Assembly (NCBI GenBank): GCA_040403315.1
Contig: JBBAKX010000008.1
Coordinates: 1-64,000, forward strand
Length of the DNA stretch: 64,000 bases
From: CAMCXT01 sp040403315
Lineage (GTDB): Bacteria; Bacteroidota; Bacteroidia; M30B66
Direction: 5' to 3'
Each line of letters opens with the position of its first letter. Within the stretch, counting starts at the first letter, position 1. A model generated the notes under the pieces. It worked only from the letters and a program-made list of their open reading frames with translations, had not been told where the DNA came from and made no database searches. Positions 1 through 7,728 of this stretch are shown here, piece after piece. The translations under genes were made by a program, and so were the position numbers.

Positions 1-71
1 ATCGAACCCGCACGATCGCAATGATCACAGGATTTTAAGTCCTGCGTGTCTACCAGTTCCACCATCCGGGC
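1..71 (-). tRNA. tRNA-Leu (anticodon UAA), 3' end outside the window
   Basis: Read on the minus strand, the sequence starts with the acceptor strand GCCCGGA at 71. A D-arm with GGTAGACAC and the anticodon stem-loop CAGGA-CTTAAAA-TCCTG follow, giving anticodon TAA. The long variable region and the T-arm start GGGTTCGAT come next. The large variable arm and the anticodon together indicate tRNA-Leu(UAA). The window begins inside the T-arm, so the last bases of the T-stem and the acceptor 3' strand are missing. Confidence 0.93.
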
Positions 72-80
72 AAGCGGGTG

Positions 81-88
81 CAAATGTA
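81..88 (-). promoter_or_regulatory. -7 promoter box of the tRNA-Leu gene
   Basis: The minus strand reads TACATTTG here, matching the Bacteroidota -7 consensus TAnnTTTG, and the tRNA 5' end lies 9 bases downstream. No clear TTTG lies 19 bp upstream, so only the -7 box is supported. Confidence 0.55.
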
Positions 89-129
89 TAAAAATGACTT
101 ATTCAGCAGCACGCTTCTAGAAAAAAGTG

Positions 130-861
130 TTATTTATGTTCGTATTCCAAAGCTTGTTTCAAAGAAGATTCGAGGTTTGGCAGGTCGGTGAAGCCATTGC
201 TGAGAGCGATTAAAGTATCGGCCCTATCGATTAAAACCGCTGGAAAACCAGTAATTCCCCATTGTTGAGCCTTCATGAAATCCGACTTTGCATCAGCTGT
301 AGAGGCTTCCATTTCACGAACAAAATCGTCTGGCGAAATATTGAATGCAAGTGCAGCATCCCTATAAACTTCGCTTTGAGTTAAGTCTTTTGCATCAACA
401 AACTGTGCTTTTTGCAGCCATGATGCGAATTCTATCATCCGATTGGGGGCGAATTTTCTGAATGCAGTCATTGCTTTTGCAGGTACCATTGAATCATTAA
501 CTCTGTTTGGATCTCCTAAGGAGTTGATGTAAGTGTCTGAAATCTTCACACCAGTAATCTCCATCAATCGAGGAATTGCACCTTTGATATACTTCGCCAT
601 GTTGGGGTCCATCGGCCCAACACGATCGCCAGTAATCAAACCACCACTGATCACTTCAAATGTATAGTCGTTTTGATATTTCTGGTGAAATGCTGTAATC
701 ACCGGGCTGAAGCCGTAACACCATCCGCAGTATGCATCGTAGACATAAATGATTTTAGCTTTCATAGGTTTTCGATTTTCTTGAGCGTTAGTATGTTGTT
801 GATCCATGCAGGTAATTAAAATAAGTGAAAAGATGAATAAGCAGAAATTCTTCGTTTTCAT
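130..861 (-). CDS. DsbA-family (FrnE/COG3531-like) thiol oxidoreductase, exported
   Basis: A 243-residue thioredoxin-fold protein of the DsbA superfamily. The redox motif CGWC sits near residues 45-48, directly after the first beta strand. The cis-proline region GFPAVL is near residue 205, and the all-helical insertion typical of DsbA lies between them. The N-terminus is hydrophobic and ends in LITC, so it may be a lipoprotein or a secreted protein; threonine before the cysteine is an imperfect lipobox. It probably forms or isomerises disulfides in the periplasm, or acts as a predicted isomerase of the COG3531 type. The actual substrate is unknown. It is the last gene of a minus-strand run of envelope genes, 24 bases after a beta-barrel candidate. 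Confidence 0.75.
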   Translation of the reverse strand: MKTKNFCLFIFSLILITCMDQQHTNAQENRKPMKAKIIYVYDAYCGWCYGFSPVITAFHQKYQNDYTFEVISGGLITGDRVGPMDPNMAKYIKGAIPRLMEITGVKISDTYINSLGDPNRVNDSMVPAKAMTAFRKFAPNRMIEFASWLQKAQFVDAKDLTQSEVYRDAALAFNISPDDFVREMEASTADAKSDFMKAQQWGITGFPAVLIDRADTLIALSNGFTDLPNLESSLKQALEYEHK

Positions 862-885
862 AGTTTACAAATTTAATGTTCTAAC

Positions 886-1638
886 TCATTTATCTTTCGA
901 AGGCTTCGTTGATCTTGGTTTATCGGAAGGTAATTTTGCTTTTTTCCTTTCAGGATCCTCATGGAAAAAATACTTAAAGTCGATGGTTAGATAACTTCCT
1001 TGTAATTCAGAAATGCTAGAATTAACAACAACATTATTAATTAAATAATCGATACCCAAACCATAAATAGGGCTAAATGGTCGATTGAAGGAAGTGCCAA
1101 GATAAAAATAGCCATTTTCGACAGTTCGGTACTCAAATCCAATATTGGCAATCAAACTCGGGTTGAAAATGAGTTTTCTGCCTCCAATAGCATACAATAC
1201 CTCATTGGTGGTTTGAACATCCGAAGGAAACATGTTTATGCAAGCACCTGCAGAAACATTCATGTATATCTGCTTCGATAGTCTGATGAAAATTAGCTGA
1301 CTTAAAGGGATTTCGTACCCAATAATTTTCAATTTTGAGACGCTCGACACCCCTTGATAAAGAGATTCAAGCGTAACATTTCTTCGGCAATAATTAATTC
1401 CAAATTCGAGAGAAAGCGATTTTGTGTAACCTTTTCGAATAACCAAACCGCCAGAAAAACCAGTGCTTTGACTGATCTTATAGTTAAAGCCATTTTGTGT
1501 GAGTTCTTGTGGTCCCGTTCCAAAAAAACTAGATACGAAAATGGGTTTGATCTGAAAACCTACCGTCGTAACCTTCTCCTGTGCTAATAGATTTGATGAC
1601 GTAAGTCCAAGAATGAGAATTAAAAAGTACTTATTCAT
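886..1638 (-). CDS. Outer-membrane beta-barrel candidate of unknown function
   Basis: 250 residues with a clean signal peptide (cleavage near LLAQ, residue 20). Alternating hydrophobic/polar strands and many aromatic and glycine residues follow, typical of the small 8-12-stranded barrels annotated as PorT-like or outer-membrane beta-barrel proteins in Bacteroidota. The C-terminal 25 residues are lysine/proline-rich (KKAKLPSDKPRSTKPSKDK), unlike a normal barrel end, where the last strand finishes with an aromatic residue. The last strand appears to end at KYFF before this tail. The gene starts 6 bases after kdtA and is probably co-transcribed with it. I do not recognise a specific family. Confidence 0.6.
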   Translation of the reverse strand: MNKYFLILILGLTSSNLLAQEKVTTVGFQIKPIFVSSFFGTGPQELTQNGFNYKISQSTGFSGGLVIRKGYTKSLSLEFGINYCRRNVTLESLYQGVSSVSKLKIIGYEIPLSQLIFIRLSKQIYMNVSAGACINMFPSDVQTTNEVLYAIGGRKLIFNPSLIANIGFEYRTVENGYFYLGTSFNRPFSPIYGLGIDYLINNVVVNSSISELQGSYLTIDFKYFFHEDPERKKAKLPSDKPRSTKPSKDK

Positions 1639-1644
1639 GATAGC

Positions 1645-2859
1645 TTAATTCTGGATCAGATCGTTCATAATCAGCTTAGTGGCTCCGGTGTGCAATCGAA
1701 CGAAACGAAGCGCATTTTCTGCCATAGATTTATTGTTGTCTTTTTCAATGTGATCAAGAAATTGCAAAAAATCGCTCCTTGAAGATACAGATAAACCGCC
1801 ACCAGCATCGATTAGAGCTTGAGCTTCAGGGAATTTTTCATGTTTTAGACCGAAAACTACAGGAATACCAAATGCAGCTGGTTCGAGAATATTGTGTAGG
1901 CCAGATCCAAAGCCTCCACCAACAAAGGCGAATTCAGCCATTGAATAGATCCGCATAAGCATTCCAATGTTATCGATCAGCAACACATTTGAGGCTAGGT
2001 TAGGTTGTTTGATCAGCTCAGAATATCGAATAATTGATGCGCCTGCTTCCTTTTCGATGCTAGTTAAATGTGCTTCATCAATTTCGTGGGGCGCAATAAT
2101 TAATGCGCGTTGATTTTGCCATGGGAAGAAAATCTGTTCATCGGCAGGCCAGGCACTTCCGGCAACCATGCAGGATCTCCCATTAAGCCAAAGTTTAATC
2201 TCTGGAAGCTCTTCGGTTTGTTTTGCATTTTGGGTCACTCTATCAAACCTAGGGTCGCCACTAACGGTGAAATTTGAATATCCCGTTTGTTGAAGCATTT
2301 GTGCTGAATTTTCATCTTGCAGATGAATGCAATAAAAGTTATTTAGCTGTTTTTTGAACCAGCTTCCATACCATTGGAAGAATGGTTGGTCGGACCGAAA
2401 TCTTGCTGCAATGAGGTAGGTGCTGCAATCTGCATCTCTCAGGGCTTGCAAAAAGTTGTACCAAAATTCATACTTGACAAAAATCGCTTTTTGGGGTTTA
2501 GCGATACTTACGAAATCTTTTGCGTTGGATATGAAATCGGCTGGGAGGTAACAGATGAAATCGGCGAGTGAGTAATTTTTTCTGATTTCGTATCCTGATG
2601 GTGAAAAAAAACTCAAAAGGATAAAAGATTCTGGGAGGGCTTTTTTGTAAGCTTCAATTATTGGGCGAGCTTGTTCAAATTCTCCAAGCGAAGCGCAGTG
2701 AAACCAAGTAACAGCTGCATTTTCGGGGATAGCTTTTTTTAATTGTGCTTTCCAATTTTTTCTGCCCTTTACCCACAGTTTAGCCTTTGGAGAAAACCAT
2801 GCTGCTACGTGAACCAAAAACACATAGATCAGAATACCAATTGTGTATAGCCTTTTCAA
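1645..2859 (-). CDS. kdtA (waaA): 3-deoxy-D-manno-octulosonic acid (Kdo) transferase
   Basis: 404 residues, the normal length for WaaA/KdtA. It moves Kdo from CMP-Kdo to the lipid A precursor at the inner face of the inner membrane. A hydrophobic anchor covers residues 1-22. The motif HCASLGE holds Glu60, at the place of the conserved catalytic base. A GT-B fold follows, with GSAWPADEQ near residue 235 and the nucleotide-binding segment FVGGGFGSGLHNILEPA near residues 314-330. The start codon is TTG, placed directly after the TAA stop of the upstream gene (TAATTG), so translation is probably coupled. Starting there preserves the family's N-terminal anchor. The Kdo route is also represented by the KdsC-like phosphatase at 55726. 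Confidence 0.93.
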   Translation of the reverse strand: MKRLYTIGILIYVFLVHVAAWFSPKAKLWVKGRKNWKAQLKKAIPENAAVTWFHCASLGEFEQARPIIEAYKKALPESFILLSFFSPSGYEIRKNYSLADFICYLPADFISNAKDFVSIAKPQKAIFVKYEFWYNFLQALRDADCSTYLIAARFRSDQPFFQWYGSWFKKQLNNFYCIHLQDENSAQMLQQTGYSNFTVSGDPRFDRVTQNAKQTEELPEIKLWLNGRSCMVAGSAWPADEQIFFPWQNQRALIIAPHEIDEAHLTSIEKEAGASIIRYSELIKQPNLASNVLLIDNIGMLMRIYSMAEFAFVGGGFGSGLHNILEPAAFGIPVVFGLKHEKFPEAQALIDAGGGLSVSSRSDFLQFLDHIEKDNNKSMAENALRFVRLHTGATKLIMNDLIQN

Positions 2860-3615
2860 TTAATAAAAATAAAATTCATCAGGCTTCTTTTCATAGAACG
2901 GAATGATCCAGCCTATGCGAAATGCAGTGTGTCCGTCAAATCTTTGAGTAAGATCGGCAGCGTTCAAATCGAAATTCCAGCTCCTTCTGTTTTTTGTGAA
3001 TGCTGCTGTATAATCCACTGAAATGAAAAAGTTGAGTAATCGTGAGTTCGATAAATGCACATATCCAAATGAAGGCGAAATGGCAATACCGTTAGTCAAG
3101 CGGTCGTAGCCTTTAATGTAATCTTTGGAAATCGGAGGCAAATCAGCATTTCGTTCATAATCAAACCTGATTTTATGTTGCATAAATCCAACGCCCATAG
3201 TTGTAAAAATACCGGAATTTTTATTCGGACCAATCACTGGAAATAACCTGCCGAACCTAGCTATCCCTTGCATGCCTCGCATTTGGTAACGAACATCATA
3301 CAAGGTGCCATCAGAACCTATGATGAATCCATCGGTCGTTGTAACAATTTTAAGCATACTTGTGTCTTTCACGTCGCTGCTAAAAAGAAAGTGTGCATCA
3401 GCGCCAAAAAGCCAGTTATTTTTGGTCTTATGAAGATAATTTGCACCTACCGAATAAAATGGACCATAGCGTTTCGCTAAGTCGCCTGTTGGCAGATGAA
3501 CGCCGATATTCGGAATGATCATAGGGGCTCTAACCAGAGAGTCCCGCACATTTACCTGAGCATTAACACTTAGCGAAATGTGAACTCCTAGGAGAATTAA
3601 AATGATTTTTCTCAT
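2860..3615 (-). CDS. Secreted outer-membrane beta-barrel candidate of unknown function
   Basis: About 251 residues from the chosen ATG at 3615. The signal peptide begins MRKIILILLG and is cleaved near VNAQ. The rest is strand-rich with repeated glycine/aromatic patterns and ends in DEFYFY, an aromatic terminus typical of barrels inserted by BamA. An in-frame ATG at 3645 exists, but a -7 promoter box (3621-3628) lies between the two starts. The shorter start also puts the signal peptide at the very N-terminus, so 3615 is preferred. The stop codon abuts the TTG start of kdtA. No family was recognised; the role may be structural or transport. Confidence 0.6.
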   Translation of the reverse strand: MRKIILILLGVHISLSVNAQVNVRDSLVRAPMIIPNIGVHLPTGDLAKRYGPFYSVGANYLHKTKNNWLFGADAHFLFSSDVKDTSMLKIVTTTDGFIIGSDGTLYDVRYQMRGMQGIARFGRLFPVIGPNKNSGIFTTMGVGFMQHKIRFDYERNADLPPISKDYIKGYDRLTNGIAISPSFGYVHLSNSRLLNFFISVDYTAAFTKNRRSWNFDLNAADLTQRFDGHTAFRIGWIIPFYEKKPDEFYFY

Positions 3616-3620
3616 CCTTG

Positions 3621-3628
3621 CAAAGATA
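3621..3628 (-). promoter_or_regulatory. -7 promoter box for the barrel-kdtA unit
   Basis: The minus strand reads TATCTTTG, a full match to TAnnTTTG, ending 5 bases before the ATG at 3615. The transcript would have almost no leader. This box settles the start choice of the downstream gene. Confidence 0.6.
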
Positions 3629-3672
3629 TAGGTTTCATGAAGCATAAGCCTTTAGGCAGTGTTCAAAATGTG

Positions 3673-3680
3673 TATATTCG
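3673..3680 (+). promoter_or_regulatory. Probable -7 promoter box of the nucleotide-sugar operon
   Basis: TATATTCG is one mismatch from TAnnTTTG and lies 18 bases before the ATG at 3699. TTTA occurs about 18 bp upstream (3651-3654) as a possible -33 element. The same TTCG variant is seen before the genes at 31270, 36418 and 38550. Confidence 0.45.
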
Positions 3681-3698
3681 CGCCAAGTTTCTACAAGT

Positions 3699-4829
3699 AT
3701 GGATAAAATTCAAATGGTCGACCTTAAGGCCCAGTACAATCGCATTAAATCTGAGGTGGATGTTGCTATCCAAGAGGTCATTGACACGACTACTTTTATC
3801 AACGGTCCGGCAGTTGGAGCCTTTCAAAAAGACCTAGAACAGTATCTTCACTGCGATCATGTTATTCCTTGTGCTAATGGCACAGATGCCTTGCAAATTG
3901 CTATGATGGCGTTGGGCTATAAGCCAGGAGATGAAGTTATTACAGCAAGTTTTACCTATGTAGCAACTGCAGAAGTGATTGCTTTACTTGGTCTAAAGCC
4001 TGTTTTGGTGGACGTAGATCCACTTACGTTTAATATTGATCCTGAGGCTGTTGAAAAGGCCATCACTGATAAAACTGTTGCAATTGTTCCAGTGCATTTG
4101 TTTGGGCAGTGCGCACCAATGGAGCGTTTGATTGAAATTGCGAAAAAACACAATATCGACATCATTGAAGATACAGCCCAAGCTATTGGGGCAGATTATA
4201 CGTTTTCAGATGGAACCGTTAAAAAAGCTGGAACCATCGGTAGAGTTGGAGCAACTTCCTTTTTTCCTTCGAAAAATCTAGGCTGTTATGGTGATGGTGG
4301 AGCTATTTTTACACAAGATGAACAACTGGCTTCCAAAATCAGAATGATTGCCAATCACGGTCAGCGTGTTCGCTATTACCATGATGAAATTGGCGTGAAT
4401 TCTCGCCTCGACTCAATACAAGCTGCAATTCTGCGCGTGAAATTGCGCGAATTGGACCAGTATGCTGCAAGAAGAAATCAACTTGCAGATGCTTATGATG
4501 CAGCATTTGGGAAAAGTGGCAAGTTAATCACACCAGTTCGTTCTGAAAATTCGACGCACGTTTTTCATCAGTACACCCTGCTAACAAACGGCGTTAGTCG
4601 CGATGAAATGAAAGAATTCCTCGAATCGAAAGGTGTTCCTGCAATGATTTATTACCCGGTTCCTTTGCACATGCAAAAAGCCTATCTCGACCCTCGTTAT
4701 AAGCAGGGAGATTTTCCAGTTACTGAAGATCTATGTGCTCGGGTTGTTTCTTTGCCAATGCACACTGAGATGCAAGATGAACAGCTTCAACATATTATTG
4801 CTACCGTGAATCAGTTTTTACAATCCTGA
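3699..4829 (+). CDS. wbpE: WbpE-like UDP-2-acetamido-2-deoxy-3-oxo-glucuronate aminotransferase (DegT/DnrJ/EryC1 family)
   Basis: 376 residues, a fold-type I PLP aminotransferase of the DegT/StrS sugar family. Lys192 in the segment FFPSKNLGCYGDGG is the expected Schiff-base lysine, and Asp158 in IIEDTAQ pairs with the pyridine nitrogen. The stretches CANGTDALQIAMMALG and ASFTYVATAEVIALLG closely match Pseudomonas WbpE as I know it. The family transfers an amino group from glutamate to C3 of UDP-3-keto-GlcNAcA. The substrate assignment is strengthened by a WbpD-like acetyltransferase (7141), a WbpB-like dehydrogenase (7729) and a UDP-HexNAc 6-dehydrogenase (8757) in the same operon. It is the first gene of that operon. 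Confidence 0.85.
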   Translation: MDKIQMVDLKAQYNRIKSEVDVAIQEVIDTTTFINGPAVGAFQKDLEQYLHCDHVIPCANGTDALQIAMMALGYKPGDEVITASFTYVATAEVIALLGLKPVLVDVDPLTFNIDPEAVEKAITDKTVAIVPVHLFGQCAPMERLIEIAKKHNIDIIEDTAQAIGADYTFSDGTVKKAGTIGRVGATSFFPSKNLGCYGDGGAIFTQDEQLASKIRMIANHGQRVRYYHDEIGVNSRLDSIQAAILRVKLRELDQYAARRNQLADAYDAAFGKSGKLITPVRSENSTHVFHQYTLLTNGVSRDEMKEFLESKGVPAMIYYPVPLHMQKAYLDPRYKQGDFPVTEDLCARVVSLPMHTEMQDEQLQHIIATVNQFLQS

Positions 4830-4831
4830 TT

Positions 4832-6157
4832 ATGAAAAATATTGCAGTTGTCGGCACTGGATATGTCGGTTTGGTTACAGGTACTTGTTTGGCAGAAACG
4901 GGCAACAATGTAACCTGCGTGGATATTGATGAAGAAAAAATTCAGAAACTTCGAAAAGGGGTTGTGCCCATTTATGAGCCACAACTCGATGTGTATTTCG
5001 AAAGGAATCTGCGTTTAGGTAGACTGCATTTTACCAAAGATTTAAAAGCTGCTATTGATCAAGCGGACTTAATATTTCTCGCTTTGCCAACCCCTCCAGG
5101 GGAAGATGGCTCTGCAGACCTCTCTTACATTTTAGGTGTTGCTGAGCAATTGGGGCATATCATTCAAAGTGATTACAAAATCATTATTGATAAAAGTACC
5201 GTTCCTGTTGGTACAGCCGAAAAGGTGCATAAAGCTATTGCTGCCAATGCCAAAGGTGAGTTTGATGTGGTTTCGAATCCAGAATTTCTGCGCGAAGGAT
5301 TTGCAGTGGAAGATTTCATGAAGCCTGATCGTGTGGTGATCGGAACTTCATCATCACGTGCTCGAAAGGTTTTAGAAGAACTTTACCTTCCTTTCGTTCG
5401 ACAAGGAAATCCAATCCATTTTATGGATGAACGCTCTGCAGAATTAACTAAGTATGCGGCGAATTCCTTCCTTGCGATGAAGATTTCCTTCATGAACGAG
5501 ATGGCTAACCTGTGCGAATTACTTGGTGCTGATATTGATCAAGTAAGAATTGGAATTGGTTCGGATGAACGCATCGGAAAACGGTTCCTTTTCCCAGGCA
5601 TTGGGTATGGAGGAAGTTGCTTCCCGAAGGATGTGAAAGCATTGGTGAAATCGGCTGATGATGCGAAATTCAACTTCCGCATTTTGAAGTCGGTTATGGA
5701 TGTAAATGAGGACCAGAAATTGGTCATCATTCCTAAGGTGAAAACATTCTTCAAAGACCAACTCAAAGGCAAAAAAATCGCAATTTGGGGATTGTCCTTT
5801 AAGCCCGATACAGATGATATTCGTGAAGCTCCAGCACTCTATATAATTGAATCTCTATTGAAAGAAGGAGCCGAAATTTCAGCATTTGACCCAGAAGCAA
5901 TGGACAATGTGAAGAAGCTTTTTGGAGATAAAATTCAGTTCGCAGATGGTCAATATGAAGCCATTGAAGGCTGCGATGCTTTGATTATTTGCACCGAATG
6001 GGCAGCATTTAGAAATCCTGATTTCGAATTAATGCACAAAAAAATCAATCAAAAAGTTATTTTCGACGGCCGAAACCTTTATACAGCAGATCAAATGAAA
6101 AAGCATGGGTTTGCCTATTTCAGTATCGGTAGAAAGGCTATAAAAAAATCAAAATGA
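4832..6157 (+). CDS. ugd: UDP-glucose 6-dehydrogenase
   Basis: 441 residues. It oxidises UDP-glucose twice with NAD+ to UDP-glucuronate. The N-terminal Rossmann motif GTGYVGLVTGTCLAETG (residues 8-24) is followed by TPPGEDGSADLSY. The catalytic segment is GIGYGGSCFPKD, with Cys263 and Asp267. A C-terminal UDP-binding Rossmann domain with GLSFKPDTDDIREAP follows. This is the TuaD/RkpK-type signature and differs from the HexNAc dehydrogenase at 8757. It starts 2 bases after wbpE. Its product is the substrate of the decarboxylase encoded by the next gene, with which it overlaps by 4 bases. Confidence 0.93.
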   Translation: MKNIAVVGTGYVGLVTGTCLAETGNNVTCVDIDEEKIQKLRKGVVPIYEPQLDVYFERNLRLGRLHFTKDLKAAIDQADLIFLALPTPPGEDGSADLSYILGVAEQLGHIIQSDYKIIIDKSTVPVGTAEKVHKAIAANAKGEFDVVSNPEFLREGFAVEDFMKPDRVVIGTSSSRARKVLEELYLPFVRQGNPIHFMDERSAELTKYAANSFLAMKISFMNEMANLCELLGADIDQVRIGIGSDERIGKRFLFPGIGYGGSCFPKDVKALVKSADDAKFNFRILKSVMDVNEDQKLVIIPKVKTFFKDQLKGKKIAIWGLSFKPDTDDIREAPALYIIESLLKEGAEISAFDPEAMDNVKKLFGDKIQFADGQYEAIEGCDALIICTEWAAFRNPDFELMHKKINQKVIFDGRNLYTADQMKKHGFAYFSIGRKAIKKSK

Positions 6158-7137
6158 GTAACATAGAAGGGAAAAGGGTACTTGTTACCGGTGCTGCAGG
6201 CTTTTTAGGTTCACACCTTTGCGATCGATTTATTGCTGAAGGTTGCAAAGTGGTTGGAATGGATAATCTGATCACCGGCTCATTGAGCAATATTGAACAT
6301 CTTTTCAAATTGGAAAACTTCGAATTTTACCACCACGACGTGTCGAAATTCGTATTCGTTCCCGGTGAAATCGATTATATCCTACATTTTGCATCACCTG
6401 CAAGTCCGATCGATTACCTGAAAATTCCGATTCAAACCTTGAAGGTTGGATCACTTGGAACGCACAATCTTCTTGGTCTTGCTCGTGTAAAAAAAGCCAG
6501 AATGATCATAGCTTCCACCTCTGAAGTGTATGGCGATCCAACGGTTCATCCTCAAACAGAAGATTATTGGGGCAACGTTAATCCTATCGGACCTCGAGGT
6601 GTGTATGATGAAGCGAAGCGTTTCCAAGAAGCGATCACCATGGCATACCATACTTTTCATGGTTTAGAAACCAGAATCGTAAGGATTTTTAACACTTATG
6701 GACCAAGAATGCGACTCAATGATGGGCGCGCATTGCCAGCATTCATGGGGCAAGCACTCCGTGGAGAAGACATTACCGTTTTTGGAGATGGTTCTCAAAC
6801 CCGATCATTCTGTTATGTGGAAGACTTGGTTGAAGGCATCTACAGATTGTTGTTGAGTGATTATGTTCAACCTGTGAATATTGGAAACCCAGATGAAATT
6901 AGCATTGGTGACTTTGCTGAGGAAATTATCAAGCTCACCGGAACAGATCAGAAGATCGTTTATAAAGCTCTTCCTCAGGACGACCCGAAACAACGTCAGC
7001 CAGATATTACCAAGGCACGAGAAATTTTGGGCTGGGAGCCGAAAGTATCCCGCAGCGAAGGGATGAAAAAAACTTGGGAATATTTTAAATCTTTGCCGGA
7101 GTGGATTATTACACCCCGAGAATTTCAATCGAATTAA
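6154..7137 (+). CDS. uxs: UDP-glucuronate decarboxylase (UDP-xylose synthase)
   Basis: 327 residues of the extended short-chain dehydrogenase family. The NAD motif GAAGFLG is at residues 13-19, the catalytic Ser/Thr-Glu segment STSEVYG at 121-127, and the Tyr151-xxx-Lys155 pair lies in GVYDEAKR. The segments HFASPASPIDY and RIFNTYGPRM are hallmarks of the UXS subgroup. It converts UDP-glucuronate to UDP-xylose and CO2 in the cytoplasm. The gene overlaps ugd by ATGA, so the two steps are probably made in step with each other. It lacks the ArnA-type formyltransferase domain, which supports UDP-xylose as the end product over aminoarabinose. Confidence 0.9.
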   Translation: MSNIEGKRVLVTGAAGFLGSHLCDRFIAEGCKVVGMDNLITGSLSNIEHLFKLENFEFYHHDVSKFVFVPGEIDYILHFASPASPIDYLKIPIQTLKVGSLGTHNLLGLARVKKARMIIASTSEVYGDPTVHPQTEDYWGNVNPIGPRGVYDEAKRFQEAITMAYHTFHGLETRIVRIFNTYGPRMRLNDGRALPAFMGQALRGEDITVFGDGSQTRSFCYVEDLVEGIYRLLLSDYVQPVNIGNPDEISIGDFAEEIIKLTGTDQKIVYKALPQDDPKQRQPDITKAREILGWEPKVSRSEGMKKTWEYFKSLPEWIITPREFQSN

Positions 7138-7140
7138 CGG

Positions 7141-7725
7141 ATGACAGAACAAACCTACAAAGCGCATGAATCGGCAGTGATCGACGAGGGCTGCGAAATT
7201 GGGGAAGGAACCCGAATTTGGCATTTTTCGCACATCATGCCTGGCTGTAAAATTGGACAGAATTGCAATATCGGACAGAATGTGGTGATTTCGCCACAAG
7301 TTGTGTTGGGCAACAATGTGAAAATTCAAAATAACGTATCCATTTACACTGGAGTAATATGCGATGATGACGTGTTTCTTGGACCATCAATGGTGTTTAC
7401 CAATGTCATGAATCCACGCAGTGCGGTTAACCGTCGTTCTGAATATTTGAAAACCCATGTTGGGAAAGGCGCTTCAATCGGAGCCAATGCAACCATCGTT
7501 TGTGGACATGATATTGGTGCATTTGCCTTTATTGGTGCGGGTGCAGTAGTTACTAAAAATGTTCCTGCTTATGCATTAGTGATTGGCAATCCTGCGCGCC
7601 AAACTGGCTGGATGAGCGAATATGGTCATAAATTGCAATTTGATTCAGATGGCATAGCAACTTGTATTGAAAGCAAGGAGCAATACAAATTTGAAAACAA
7701 TACTGTACGCAAAATCAGCGAGTAA
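7141..7725 (+). CDS. wbpD: WbpD-like UDP-3-amino-GlcNAcA N-acetyltransferase (left-handed beta-helix)
   Basis: 194 residues, nearly all hexapeptide repeats of the left-handed parallel beta-helix type (for example IGEGTRIWHFSHI, IGQNCNIGQNVVI, IGANATIVCGHDIG). FTNVMNPRSAVNR is characteristic of the WbpD/WlbB group. The enzyme puts an acetyl group from acetyl-CoA on the 3-amino group made by WbpE, giving UDP-2,3-diacetamido-2,3-dideoxy-glucuronate. The gene starts 3 bases after the decarboxylase and is followed 3 bases later by the WbpB-like gene. Related families acetylate other amino sugars, but the neighbours favour this substrate. Confidence 0.82.
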   Translation: MTEQTYKAHESAVIDEGCEIGEGTRIWHFSHIMPGCKIGQNCNIGQNVVISPQVVLGNNVKIQNNVSIYTGVICDDDVFLGPSMVFTNVMNPRSAVNRRSEYLKTHVGKGASIGANATIVCGHDIGAFAFIGAGAVVTKNVPAYALVIGNPARQTGWMSEYGHKLQFDSDGIATCIESKEQYKFENNTVRKISE

Positions 7726-7728
7726 GCT

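Noticed and set aside
1..71. Truncated tRNA as a pseudogene or attachment-site remnant
   Set aside because: The gene is cut only by the window edge. All visible arms are normal, and no integrase or repeat is nearby.
6805..7329. Antisense frame of 174 codons across the uxs/wbpD junction
   Set aside because: It lies opposite two well-supported genes and has a random composition with no recognisable domain.
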